This document shows, piece after piece, positions 7,066-13,843 of a DNA stretch of 45,826 nucleotides. The DNA lies in assembly GCF_001865245.1 (NCBI RefSeq), contig NZ_MKXB01000072.1, positions 3,987 through 49,812 of the forward strand, given 5' to 3'. The DNA is from Streptomyces sp. CC53. GTDB lineage: Bacteria; Actinomycetota; Actinomycetes; Streptomycetales; Streptomycetaceae. The position numbers were made by a program, and so were the translations under genes. The notes below the pieces were generated by a model. It had not been told where the DNA came from, made no database searches, and saw nothing but the letters and a program-made list of their open reading frames with translations. The stretch's first letter is position 1; every line of letters starts with the position of its first letter.

Positions 7066-7341
7066 TCACGCAGTCGGGGTGAGTGTAACCAGGAGTGGCC
7101 CGGTGGCCTTGCTCCATTCGAGCCCTGATTCGACCGCGGACTTGCCGGCAGTAGTGAGGCCGTCCTGAATGGGGTCGAGGAACGTCTCGCGGAAGTGCTC
7201 CTGAGCGTCCGTAGTCATGCCGCTCGCGGTTACGGCCGCGCCGACCCTCTCGTTTAGGACGGCAGCAACTCGAAGGAAGTCGTCACCGATCCACTCGTCT
7301 GCATGCTCGGCAATCAGAGCCCATGTCATCTTGAACGTCAT
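7066..7341 (-). CDS. Hypothetical protein
   Basis: 91 residues, ATG at 7341, convergent with the DUF397 gene 8 bp away. The sequence is helical (FKMTWALIAEHADEWIGDDF, VLNERVGAAVTASG, EHFRETFLDPIQDGLTTAG) with no signal peptide or membrane segment. I know no family. An alternative start is the internal ATG five codons in. It lies alone on the minus strand, with the 7371-7391 hairpin separating it from upstream readthrough. Confidence 0.55.
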   Translation of the reverse strand: MTFKMTWALIAEHADEWIGDDFLRVAAVLNERVGAAVTASGMTTDAQEHFRETFLDPIQDGLTTAGKSAVESGLEWSKATGPLLVTLTPTA

Positions 7342-7370
7342 GCAGGAATTCTACCTGCGGAAACGCCAAT

Positions 7371-7391
7371 GGGCCCCCGAAAAGGGGGCCC
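7371..7391. terminator. Bidirectional hairpin terminator
   Basis: A perfect 8-bp stem GGGCCCCC (7371-7378) and GGGGGCCC (7384-7391) with a GAAAA loop. It stands between the 7066-7341 gene and the 7478-7835 gene, both on the minus strand, and most likely terminates the latter. Confidence 0.65.
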
Positions 7392-7477
7392 AACTTGGTT
7401 GTGCCGGGCGGCGGTTACTGCATCGAGTCAGCATGGAGCTTCTGCCTGGCATGCGGAGAGTCCATGCTTTTCGAGGG

Positions 7478-7835
7478 TCAGATCGGCTTGTTCAACATGA
7501 TGGCCAACACCTTGATCAGCCGCTTGAGGGTGCCCGCGCTGTACGCCACGAGGTCCGACAACACCTGTACTTGCTCCGCCGTCTCCTCGCCGGTTGGGAT
7601 GGGGGAGGGCGAGATAGGCGAGGCACAGGTCGATCCGCTCGTCGAGGTAATGAATCGCGGTCGCGGCCTCCGCGTGCAGACTGTCGAGGGCCAGCTCGTC
7701 TTCGTACTGGGCGGCCTCCGCTTCCGTGTAAGGGCGGGCGGCGACCGTGCCGTCCGGCTGGCGCTCGTAGTAGGTCTGGGTCGAGTCGTCCCAGAACTCG
7801 TAGTCCTCCGGGGCCATGCCGGCGGGGGCTCCCAC
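7478..7835 (-). pseudogene. Hypothetical protein, frameshifted
   Basis: The N-terminal frame (MAPEDYEFWDDSTQTYYERQ from the ATG at 7817, or the GTG at 7835) reads well for about 70 residues to LALPHPN near 7600. The continuation lies one frame over as GEETAEQVQVLSDLVAYSAG, then KRLIKVLAIMLNKPI and a stop at 7478. Removing one C from the AACCGG run would restore a single protein of about 112 residues. It may be a true pseudogene or a sequencing indel. The family is unknown to me; the acidic N-terminus and helical C-terminus recall small proteins of Streptomyces integrative elements and phages. Confidence 0.5.
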
Positions 7836-7882
7836 GCTCGGGGCGGGCTCCTCGGCGGGCGACTCCTCGGGCAGGGGCTCGC

Positions 7883-8116
7883 TTAAGCTGCGGTCTCCAA
7901 CTCGTCGTAGCTATCGATGTATTCCGTGCCGTTGAGATGGGCGGCGAGCTTGCCGACCCCGCGCTCAAGGCGGTAGCGGATGGCCCGGTCGGTGACCGCC
8001 TCTCGCGCTGCCATCCGCTGGTCGTCCCAGTCGAGGGCGAAGCGCATGAAGATCGCCCGCCGCTCGCCCAGTGATAGGGGTGCCGTCTTCCAGCCGCGCC
8101 GGATGTCGGCGAGGTG
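7883..8116 (-). pseudogene. Sigma-70 region 4-like HTH protein, cut at the attachment site
   Basis: An open frame enters from the attachment repeat and reads LYAHLADIRRGWKTAPLSLG, ERRAIFMRFALDWDDQ, AVTDRAIRYRLERGVGKLAA, ending at 7883. The spacing of ERR..FMRFALDW...A....VT.RAIRYRLERG resembles the helix-turn-helix of sigma-70 region 4, but this is a loose match. There is no start with a ribosome site in the conserved part; an internal ATG at 8047 would give only 54 residues. The 5' part seems to have been removed or swapped at the junction. It probably formed an operon with the frameshifted gene at 7478-7835. Confidence 0.45.
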
Positions 8117-8284
8117 GGCGTACAGCCCGACTCGTCTGCCGCCCCTTCGGGGGCAGGCCCTTGATCAGGCGTTTTGCCTGGGCAGGGGCCACTTCTATGC
8201 CTCCGCAGCCGAGTGATCGTTGCTCACTCTTTGTAGCTGTTTCCGGGTGTTTCTCGGTGCTGCGTGGCGATCCTGTGGCGGTGA
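8117..8284 (+). repeat. Middle attachment repeat (R2), junction of elements A and B
   Basis: 168 bp nearly identical to 1353-1520, including the 27-bp rnpB-derived core (8117-8143), the TTCG hairpin and the conserved TTGCTCACTCTTTGTAGCTG stretch. After 8284 it continues to resemble the third copy (near 15373) rather than the first, which suggests that element B and the remnant at 15.2-15.55 kb are closer relatives. Confidence 0.8.
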
Positions 8285-8339
8285 GAGGCGCCGGTGCGGG
8301 GTGGGTGAGGCAGCCGCGGGGCGCTCTGAATCGACTGCT

Positions 8340-8633
8340 TCAGGGCTTGCGATGGCGGCCGGTTCCAGGCGCGAGAGGTAGTCGCGCTGGACCCGGAGCC
8401 GGGGTCGGCGGGGTACTGGCTTCGGGGTACAGGATGCGCTTGGCCTCCGCGAGGTCGGCCGCGAAGGCGTACGGCTCCCAGGCGTGACCGTTCCACCGCT
8501 CGATGGCGCGCGGTGCGTCGGGGTGCAGGTGCGATGCCCTCGGGCCGTCGCCGGAGACGATCGGCACGGCTCGAAGGCGGCCGATCTTGGCGTCCCGGCG
8601 CTCGGCCCACTCTGACAGCGGCTCGTCGTCCAT
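8340..8633 (-). CDS. DUF6087 family protein
   Basis: 97 residues, ATG at 8633 with AGGAAG just upstream. The conserved portion reads DEPLSEWAERRDAKIGRLRA, GPRASHLHPDAPRAIERWNG, HAWEPYAFAADLAEAKRILY, which I recognise as DUF6087, a small domain seen in Streptomyces accessory regions. The last 30 residues are a Pro/Arg-rich tail. It starts 42 bp after the methyltransferase stop and is probably in the same operon. No function is established. Confidence 0.75.
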   Translation of the reverse strand: MDDEPLSEWAERRDAKIGRLRAVPIVSGDGPRASHLHPDAPRAIERWNGHAWEPYAFAADLAEAKRILYPEASTPPTPAPGPARLPLAPGTGRHRKP

Positions 8634-8675
8634 CGTGCTTCCTATGGCAGGGGGACCTCCGGGCAGAGTAGCGGC

Positions 8676-9839
8676 TTACGCGAGCCGGTGTTCCCAGCGC
8701 AGCGCCGGGATTGCGTCGATCCAGTACAGGTGGGATTCGGCGGTGACCCGGAGCCGCACAGCGTCGATATCCGGAGCCCCGGCGTCCTGCCAGGCGACGA
8801 GGGCGCGTTCCATGTCGTCCCACAACGCCACGGGGCCACCCTGGCGGACAGTCCAGCCGTCGCCCTCGGCGAGGAACTCGGCGAAGGATTCCCGCTCTGG
8901 GTCGAAGACGTACAGGAGTGGGGTGCCGTCGCCGGTCGCGGCCCGGACGAACTGTGCGCCGGGGGCCGCGAGCTGGGCGAGGAAAGCGGGCATCCACTCC
9001 TCCAGCATGAGAGGGGACACCTTCGCCGTACGCTCGCTGTCGGCGTAGGCGGTGCGGGCGGAGAGATCGCCGGCCACCGGAGCGACTGCCTGTGCGCGGG
9101 CCTGCATGAACGACGAGCGGCCGATGATGCGGCCCTCAGCGGTGCCATCCTCGTTCACGGTGACCTTCGCCAGGCCGGTGCCGTAGGGCCATGAGCCGAT
9201 CGTTGCCAGGATGACGCCGCCCTGTTTCGTCTGCCTGATCCACGAGTACGGGATGCGGCGCACGGCACAGGTGGCGATCACACGGTCATACGGTGCTCGG
9301 CGCGGGTGCCCGAGAAGTCCGTCACCGGTCACGGTCCACGTCGAGAATCCGGCTGCTTCCAGCGCGGCGTCCGCGCGGGCTGCGACCTCCGGGTCCACCT
9401 CGACCGTGGTGACGTTGTCCTCGCCGAGGTAGTGGCACATCAGGGCGGTGGAGTAGCCGGTGCCCGTGCCGATCTCCAGGACGCGGTGCCCTGCGTCCAG
9501 GTCCAGGCTCTCGATCATGCCGACGACGGTGGTCGGGTCGGTGGACGACGACGTGGGGACTCCCGTCACCGGCTTGCCGCACTGGTCGGCGGTCAGGTGG
9601 CCGTCGAGCTGAGTGGTGAGGGTTTCCGCGCCGTAGGCGAGCCTCAGCCACTCTGCTCGGGTCGTGCCACGGGGGGTGATCGGCCGCCAGGCCCTTCTCT
9701 CGTCGAGCAACACGCCAGGGTTGAGGAACTGCTCGCGTGGCACGGCCTCCACGGCAGCCCGCAGCCACGGGAGGGTGAGAACCTGCTTGTCTGCCAGCAG
9801 GCCGGCCAGGCGGCGCCGCTCCGGTGCTGAGTCGTTCAC
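8676..9839 (-). CDS. tgmC: Graspetide-associated protein-L-isoaspartate O-methyltransferase-like enzyme
   Basis: 387 residues. The PIMT-like catalytic domain has the SAM motif VLEIGTGTGYSTALM (about 120-134), a serine-rich substrate loop PTSSSTDPTTV (95-105) and YDRVIATCAVRRIPYSW. A C-terminal extension of about 170 residues ends in ALRWEHRLA. This is the architecture of the methyltransferases encoded with ATP-grasp RiPP maturases (the tgm or fuscimiditide type), which methylate an aspartate of the modified peptide and so lead to an aspartimide. The GTG start overlaps the TGA of the ATP-grasp gene (GTGA), confirming coupling. With the maturase truncated and no precursor seen, the enzyme is probably orphaned. 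Confidence 0.88.
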   Translation of the reverse strand: MNDSAPERRRLAGLLADKQVLTLPWLRAAVEAVPREQFLNPGVLLDERRAWRPITPRGTTRAEWLRLAYGAETLTTQLDGHLTADQCGKPVTGVPTSSSTDPTTVVGMIESLDLDAGHRVLEIGTGTGYSTALMCHYLGEDNVTTVEVDPEVAARADAALEAAGFSTWTVTGDGLLGHPRRAPYDRVIATCAVRRIPYSWIRQTKQGGVILATIGSWPYGTGLAKVTVNEDGTAEGRIIGRSSFMQARAQAVAPVAGDLSARTAYADSERTAKVSPLMLEEWMPAFLAQLAAPGAQFVRAATGDGTPLLYVFDPERESFAEFLAEGDGWTVRQGGPVALWDDMERALVAWQDAGAPDIDAVRLRVTAESHLYWIDAIPALRWEHRLA

Positions 9840-10012
9840 AAGCTGTCTCCTTGCGTGAGTAGTTCGGCGAAGGCTGCGGACATCTCAAGTCCGGTCTTCG
9901 GTTCCAGCCATCCCCATTGGCCGTTCGGGTTCAGCTCCAGCCACCAGTGGTTGTCTGCCCCGTCGATAGCCAGGTCGAAGCTGCCGGACACAAGTCCGAA
10001 GTGGTCCAGGTA
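9836..10012 (-). pseudogene. tgmB: ATP-grasp RiPP maturase, C-terminal remnant
   Basis: The last 58 codons of an ATP-grasp ligase survive: YLDHFGLVSGSFDLAID, then WWLELNPNGQWGWLEPKTG. The LELNPNGQWGW motif carries the metal-binding Glu and Asn of the ATP-grasp fold. In intact clusters this enzyme forms ester or amide links in a short precursor peptide. The frame is cut at 10012 by an insertion sequence. The missing 5' part and the precursor gene are not found beyond the IS: the far side (11550 on) carries an unrelated plus-strand gene, so the sequence was deleted, not just interrupted. Confidence 0.85.
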
Positions 10013-10066
10013 AGGGCTGTCCCGTAAATGATCTATGGCACGCCGATCGCGTATCGGACCCTGTGC

Positions 10067-10714
10067 TCATCCGGCGAGGGTGAGGTTGTGGAGTCGGGCG
10101 ATGCCGAGCATGGCGTGATGAACCCCGTCGCCCTTGAGGCGGCAGTCGCGGAGGACCTTCCACGTCTTCATTCGTGCGAAGGCGTGCTCGACGCGGGCGC
10201 GGACCTTGCGGTGGGAGGCGTTGCGCTCCTCTTTCCAGGCCGGTAGTTCGGCCTGGCCGCGTTCACGGCGGTGCGGGATGACCAGGCCGGTGCCGCGGTA
10301 GCTGCCGTCAGCGATCACGGTTGTCCTGCCGACGGCAGCCTTCGCGCCGGACAGCTCCCATGCCTTGCAGTCGTTGCGGTTGCCCGGCAGGGGCCAGCCG
10401 ACGGCGACGACGAGCCGGGTGTCGGCGTCGATGACGACCTGGTGGTTGGTGGAGTATCGGTAGCTCTTCGAGCGCTCGGCGATGCTGTGGTCGCGGGTGG
10501 GAACCAAGGTGCCGTCCACGATCAGCACGGCATCCTTGCGGAACCGCCGGCGCTGGCGCCGAGCGAGGGTGGGCCCGAGGTGGTCGATGATGCGGTCGGC
10601 AGCCGACTTCGAGATCCCGAACAGTGGAGCGAGCTGCCGCAGTGTCAGGTTGGTTCGTCAGTAAGCGACGACGAGCAGCACGCGATCCTCCGATACCGTG
10701 ATCACACCAGTCAT
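10067..10714 (-). pseudogene. IS5-family transposase (DDE), nonsense mutation
   Basis: A DDE_Tnp_4-type transposase of about 215 codons from the ATG at 10714. It reads VVAY, then an in-frame TGA at 10658-10660, then RTNLTLRQLAPLFGISKSAA. The catalytic region follows: VLIVDGTLVPTRDH (first Asp), VVIDADTRLVVAVG, GRTTVIADGSYRGTGLVIP and the terminal ASHRKVRARVEHAFARMKTW helix. Downstream of the TGA the frame is intact to 10067. The nonsense codon in the N-terminal 20 residues probably inactivates it unless translation restarts at an internal codon. Confidence 0.85.
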
Positions 10715-10752
10715 GGCGAGATCATCTCCCGGGCCTGGAGAGTCGTGTGGAG

Positions 10753-11432
10753 CTACGGGATCTCGGGGTACTGGGGGCGCTTCCGCTTGAGCTTGGCCAG
10801 GTCACTGAGATCGACGCCGGTGGCCTTGGCGTACTGCCTGGCCCAGTCGGCGACGGATTGCCGGAAGAAGTGGTCGGGGTGACGGGGCACCGGTTCCTCA
10901 CCGCGGTTTCGCAGCTTGGCGACAGCCGCCCGCTCCAGATCCTGATCACCGCACTGACGAGCCAGAAGGATGGCCTTCGCCAGCGTCCCGGCTCGTTGTT
11001 GGCTGGGGTGAACGACCAGACCCCGTCCCGGTGGATGTGGGTGTCCGCTAGGAGCAGCAGCCCCAGGTCGTGGGAGTCACGGACGAAGCGCAGGGAGGAC
11101 GGCCCGTAGCGAGTAACGCCGCCGGCGATCTCGGCGGAAAGCGGGACGCTGCCCGCCGGCCAGAGATAGCAGGCGGCGGGAGGAATGTCCGAGGGATCTC
11201 CGCTGCCGGACGGCGGGGGGTGGTCGATCCGGATGCCCACCCCACCGAAACCGTCCATCCGGTCACGAAGATCGATGTAGTCCGTGTAGACCATCCAGCC
11301 GAAGCCCGACCGGTTGTAGCGGTCCTTCCAGATCGAAAGCGTGGTGCACAGGCTTCCCCGGACGAACGTCAGCTTGCCGCCATCGACGCTGACAGGAGCC
11401 GTGCCGAGCAGCTCGACGAACTGATCTGCCAT
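10753..11432 (-). pseudogene. Passenger gene of the IS, frameshifted
   Basis: The frame from the ATG at 11432 reads MADQFVELLGTAPVSVDGGK, WMVYTDYIDLRDRMDGFGGV and THIHRDGVWSFTPANNEPG, then breaks near 10985. One base over it continues LAKAILLARQCGDQDLERAA, EEPVPRHPDHFFRQSVADWA and DLAKLKRKRPQYPEIP to the stop at 10753. Restored, it would be about 226 residues. I know no family; it looks soluble. It lies inside the IS boundaries behind the transposase and is read in the same direction, so it is either a passenger or captured host DNA. Confidence 0.6.
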
Positions 11433-11863
11433 CCTTCTTACCGTCCAGGGGCGCGTCACGACGGCATGGTAGGCGCTGACCGCAGGGGCCAGACCACCAG
11501 GGCTCCTGTCAGACCGCCCTCATTCGTAGATCATTTACGGGGCAGCGCTTACTGTAGGTGTCGAGGTTCGACGGATCCTGCCTGAGCACATGGGAACGCT
11601 GATCGGGCGGCACTTTTCGCAGTTTGCCGAGCGGCGGAACACCCTGTCGCATGTAGCCGACATGCCTGACCGGCCGCGCTTTGTCGATGTGAAAGAACCA
11701 GCCCATGACTGGAATCAGGTCCGGCCAACGACTATGGGCATCACGCAGTTCCTCTGCTCTCAGTGGACGTTAAGTCCGATCTTCCTCGGTTCGTGATCGC
11801 TCGATCGTGGTACTGATTGCCGCGCCGGGCACCTGCTGGGCATGCTCATGCTGAGATGCGGCC

Positions 11864-12718
11864 ATGGAGAGAAAGCCGTACCCCAGCGACTTGTCGGACG
11901 AGCAGTGGGCGTTGATCGAGCCGATGATCACGGCCTGGAAGCAAGACCGGGTGGCACGGTCGGCGACCGGCGATCCCGGGGCCTGCGACCTGCGGGAAGT
12001 CGTGAACGCGATCTTCTACCAGAACCGGACGGGCTGCCAGTGGCGCTACCTGCCCCACGACCTGCCGGCCTGGTCGGCGGTGTTCTACTACTTCACCCTG
12101 TGGCGACAGGACGGTCTCGACCAGCGGATCCAGGAGATCCTGCGCTGCCAGGTGAGGGAGAGAGCCCGGCGATTAGAGGACCCGTCCCTCGTGATCATCG
12201 ACACCCAGTCCGTCCGCGCCGCGGCGGGTGTCCCGAAGACCACGACGGGGCTGGATGCGCACAAGAAGGTGTCGGGCCGCAAGCGGGGCCTGGCTGTGGA
12301 TGTGATGGGGCTGGTCATCGGCGTTGTCGTGCTGGCCGCCTCCGCCCATGACAACGCCGCCGGGACCGCCCTGCTCGACCAGGCCGCCGAGCGGTGCGGC
12401 AGCCGCCTGGAGAAGGCCCTGGTGGACCAGGGTTTCAAGGACGAGGTCCTCATTCACGGCGCCCTGGCCGGCATCGACGTCGAGATCGTCCGCCGCAACC
12501 GGGCCGATCAGGGCAAAGGCTTTGTTCCGCAACCGAAGAGGTGGATCGTGGAGCAGGTCAACGGCACGCCGATGCTGCACCGCCGACTCGCCCGTGAGTA
12601 CGACCACCGGCCCGACACCTCCGCCTCGCGCGTCTACTGGGCCTCGATCGCGAACATGACCCGCCGCCTCACCACACCGTCTCCGGCCTGGCGCGACACC
12701 CTCGGGCTGGCCGCATGA
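11864..12718 (+). CDS. IS5-family transposase
   Basis: 284 residues, ATG at 11864 behind a poor ribosome site. The N-terminal DUF4096-type region reads YPSDLSDEQWALIEPMITAW, IFYQNRTGCQWRYLPHDLPA. The DDE domain follows with LVIIDTQSVRAAAGVPKTTT (first Asp), GRKRGLAVDVMGLVIGVVVL, DQGFKDEVLIHGALAGIDVE (second Asp region) and PKRWIVEQVNGTPMLHRRLA, where the usual WVVERTF-type Glu motif appears as IVEQVNG. Length is normal for the group. The stop overlaps the ATG of the accessory gene. Confidence 0.92.
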   Translation: MERKPYPSDLSDEQWALIEPMITAWKQDRVARSATGDPGACDLREVVNAIFYQNRTGCQWRYLPHDLPAWSAVFYYFTLWRQDGLDQRIQEILRCQVRERARRLEDPSLVIIDTQSVRAAAGVPKTTTGLDAHKKVSGRKRGLAVDVMGLVIGVVVLAASAHDNAAGTALLDQAAERCGSRLEKALVDQGFKDEVLIHGALAGIDVEIVRRNRADQGKGFVPQPKRWIVEQVNGTPMLHRRLAREYDHRPDTSASRVYWASIANMTRRLTTPSPAWRDTLGLAA

Positions 12719-13113
12719 ACGTCAGCGAGCTCCTGGCCGACCTCCAGGCCCAGATCGACGAGACCACCGCCCGGGCCGGTGGACTACGCGACCAGATCGA
12801 GCACTTGACCGCCGCCCTGGCTGAGACCGAAGCACGGCTCGCAGACCTGGCCACCACCGCCAAGGTCATCGCTGAACTCGCACCGGCTGGAGGCGAGCCC
12901 GATCCGCCCGAGACGAACACTGCCTACCAGGCCATCGTGAACGTCTTCAACCAGCACCCCGACCAGGTCTTCCGAGCCCGTGAGCTGCACGAACTCCTCG
13001 CCATGCCCACCGACGAGGCAGCCGTCAACATCACCCGCAGCCGCCTCGGACGCCTCACTCGCCAAGGCTTCCTCACCCAACCCGGACGAGGCCGCTACCA
13101 GAAACGGACTTGA
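12715..13113 (+). CDS. IS accessory protein, coiled coil plus winged-helix-like domain
   Basis: 132 residues coupled to the transposase by an ATGA overlap. The first 55 residues form a heptad-rich coiled coil (LLADLQAQIDETTARAGGLR, DQIEHLTAALAETEARLADL). The C-terminal half (about 75-132) looks like a small winged helix: FRARELHELLAMPTDEAAVN, ITRSRLGRLTRQGFLTQPGR, GRYQKRT. Similar proteins often follow transposases of this type in actinobacteria. A role in DNA binding or regulation of transposition is inferred. Confidence 0.8.
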   Translation: MNVSELLADLQAQIDETTARAGGLRDQIEHLTAALAETEARLADLATTAKVIAELAPAGGEPDPPETNTAYQAIVNVFNQHPDQVFRARELHELLAMPTDEAAVNITRSRLGRLTRQGFLTQPGRGRYQKRT

Positions 13114-13275
13114 CGCCCTCTCAGGTCGTTCTGGAACTCAAGGAGTCGGCCTCCCGGGCGGTCAGGGAAGGAACCTGGGACGAGCCTGTATGGGAGCTCG
13201 TTGCTTTCGATGACTGAGCTGAGAGGTCGTGACTGGCTGACCGATCTCAGTGACGGAGCCGCCGGCGGACGCCAG

Positions 13276-13843
13276 TCAGGCGGGGCGTACCAGGGCGTCG
13301 AGCATCTTCTCCAGTAGGTCGTTGTCGGCGTTGAAGCTGGCCACCGGTGCGGCGATGTTCTCCTCTTGGTCCATGTCCTGCCAGGAGATGGTGTAGCCCG
13401 CTTCGCGGGCGAGTTGGGCGAGGAAGGCGCGCTGGGTGCGGCCGTTGCCTTCCCGGAAGGGGTGGATGGCGTTCACGTCGCCGTACAGGTCAGCCAGGGC
13501 TCGGACGAACTCCGGGCGGGCCAAGCCTTGCAGGTGGTCGTTGTTAGCGAGCTTGCGGAACACGTCCTCCGCGTAGGAGACGATGTGGATCGACGGGCAG
13601 AACGATGTGCCCTTGGAGATCTCAATGGTGCGCAGCTCCCCGGCCCACGGGTACACGCTGCCGAAGATCTGCCGGTGGAACGCTTGCAGGTGTGCGAGGT
13701 CGTAGCTGCCAGGCAGCGGCTCGGCGTCCAGAATGGCGAGTTCCACCGCGGCGATGTCCGATTCAGCCTCGGAAAGCTCGGTTGCGTCGGTGATGCCGAG
13801 ACTGTCGGAGGACGCCGTTGGGCTCGCTGTAGGGGTCGGTCAC
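13276..13843 (-). pseudogene. Fic/DOC family AMP transferase (toxin), 5' frameshift
   Basis: Fic proteins transfer AMP (or related groups) from nucleotides to target proteins. The catalytic motif HPFREGNGRTQR is complete, preceded by YDLAHLQAFHRQIFGSVYPW and a G-E-L-R-T flap strand. The natural start should be the GTG at 13843, which overlaps the antitoxin stop and reads VTDPYSEPNGVLR. The frame then shifts, and the conserved continuation SLGITDATELSEAESD lies in the frame of the Fic core. Translation from the GTG at 13746 would give 156 residues holding the whole catalytic core but lacking the N-terminus. Either a mutation or a sequencing indel. Confidence 0.75.

Larger units (their letters stand above)
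1353..8116. mobile_element. Integrative element A in the rnpB 3' end
   Basis: A 6.8-kb block bounded by near-identical 168-bp repeats, the left one being the 3' end of rnpB. Base composition is visibly less GC-rich than the chromosome beyond 15.8 kb, and the content is accessory: unknown proteins, DUF397, a JmjC oxygenase and a whiJ-like regulator module. No integrase, excisionase, replication or transfer gene is recognisable, so it looks non-autonomous or decayed. Boundaries are inferred from the repeats. Confidence 0.7.
10013..11549. mobile_element. IS5-family insertion with passenger gene
   Basis: Bounded by 22-bp terminal inverted repeats with two mismatches (left AGGGCTGTCCCGTAAATGAT at 10013, right at 11528-11549) and flanked by TA on both sides (10011-10012, 11550-11551). 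At about 1.54 kb it is longer than usual IS5-type elements because a second gene follows the transposase. A degenerate repeat (AGATCATCTCCCGGGC, near 10729) behind the transposase start may be the original right end. If so, the block is one IS plus captured DNA ending at the terminus of a second copy. Confidence 0.7.
11764..13117 (+). mobile_element. IS5-family insertion sequence, two-gene type
   Basis: A 1354-bp element. The ends carry related inverted repeats, TGGACGTTAAGTCCG on the left and GGCGTCAAGTCCG (reverse complement) on the right. A 7-bp direct repeat CTCTCAG flanks it (11757-11763 and 13118-13124). It encodes a transposase and a coupled small protein whose stop codon lies in the right inverted repeat. 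Both frames are open, so the copy may be active or recent. Confidence 0.75.
11550..13217 (+). pseudogene. HEPN-like protein, C-terminal part, split by an IS
   Basis: The frame from 11551 reads TVGVEVRRILPEHMGTLIGR, HFSQFAERRNTLSHVADMPD, RPRFVDVKEPAHDWNQVRPT, up to TQFLCSQ at 11763. Removing the IS at 11764-13117 with one copy of the CTCTCAG duplication continues it in the same frame: VVLELKESASRAVREGTWDE, PVWELVAFDD, stop at 13217. The RRNTLSH segment fits the R-x4-H motif of HEPN ribonucleases, which are common in toxin-antitoxin and abortive-infection systems. The 5' part is lost at the other IS. HEPN assignment rests on the motif and helical context only. Confidence 0.6.

Noticed and set aside
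9836..11600. Simple disruption of the ATP-grasp gene, with its 5' part expected right of the IS
   Set aside because: Joining the flanks across one TA gives EPRHLQYLDHF only briefly and no ATP-grasp sequence upstream; the strand that codes there is the opposite one.
11509..11764. Minus-strand frame reading MGWFFHIDKARPVRHVGYMR
   Set aside because: It looked like a gene fragment, but the plus-strand frame here continues in phase across the IS (TQFLCSQ to VVLELKE) and has the HEPN-like motif; the minus frame is its shadow and does not continue.
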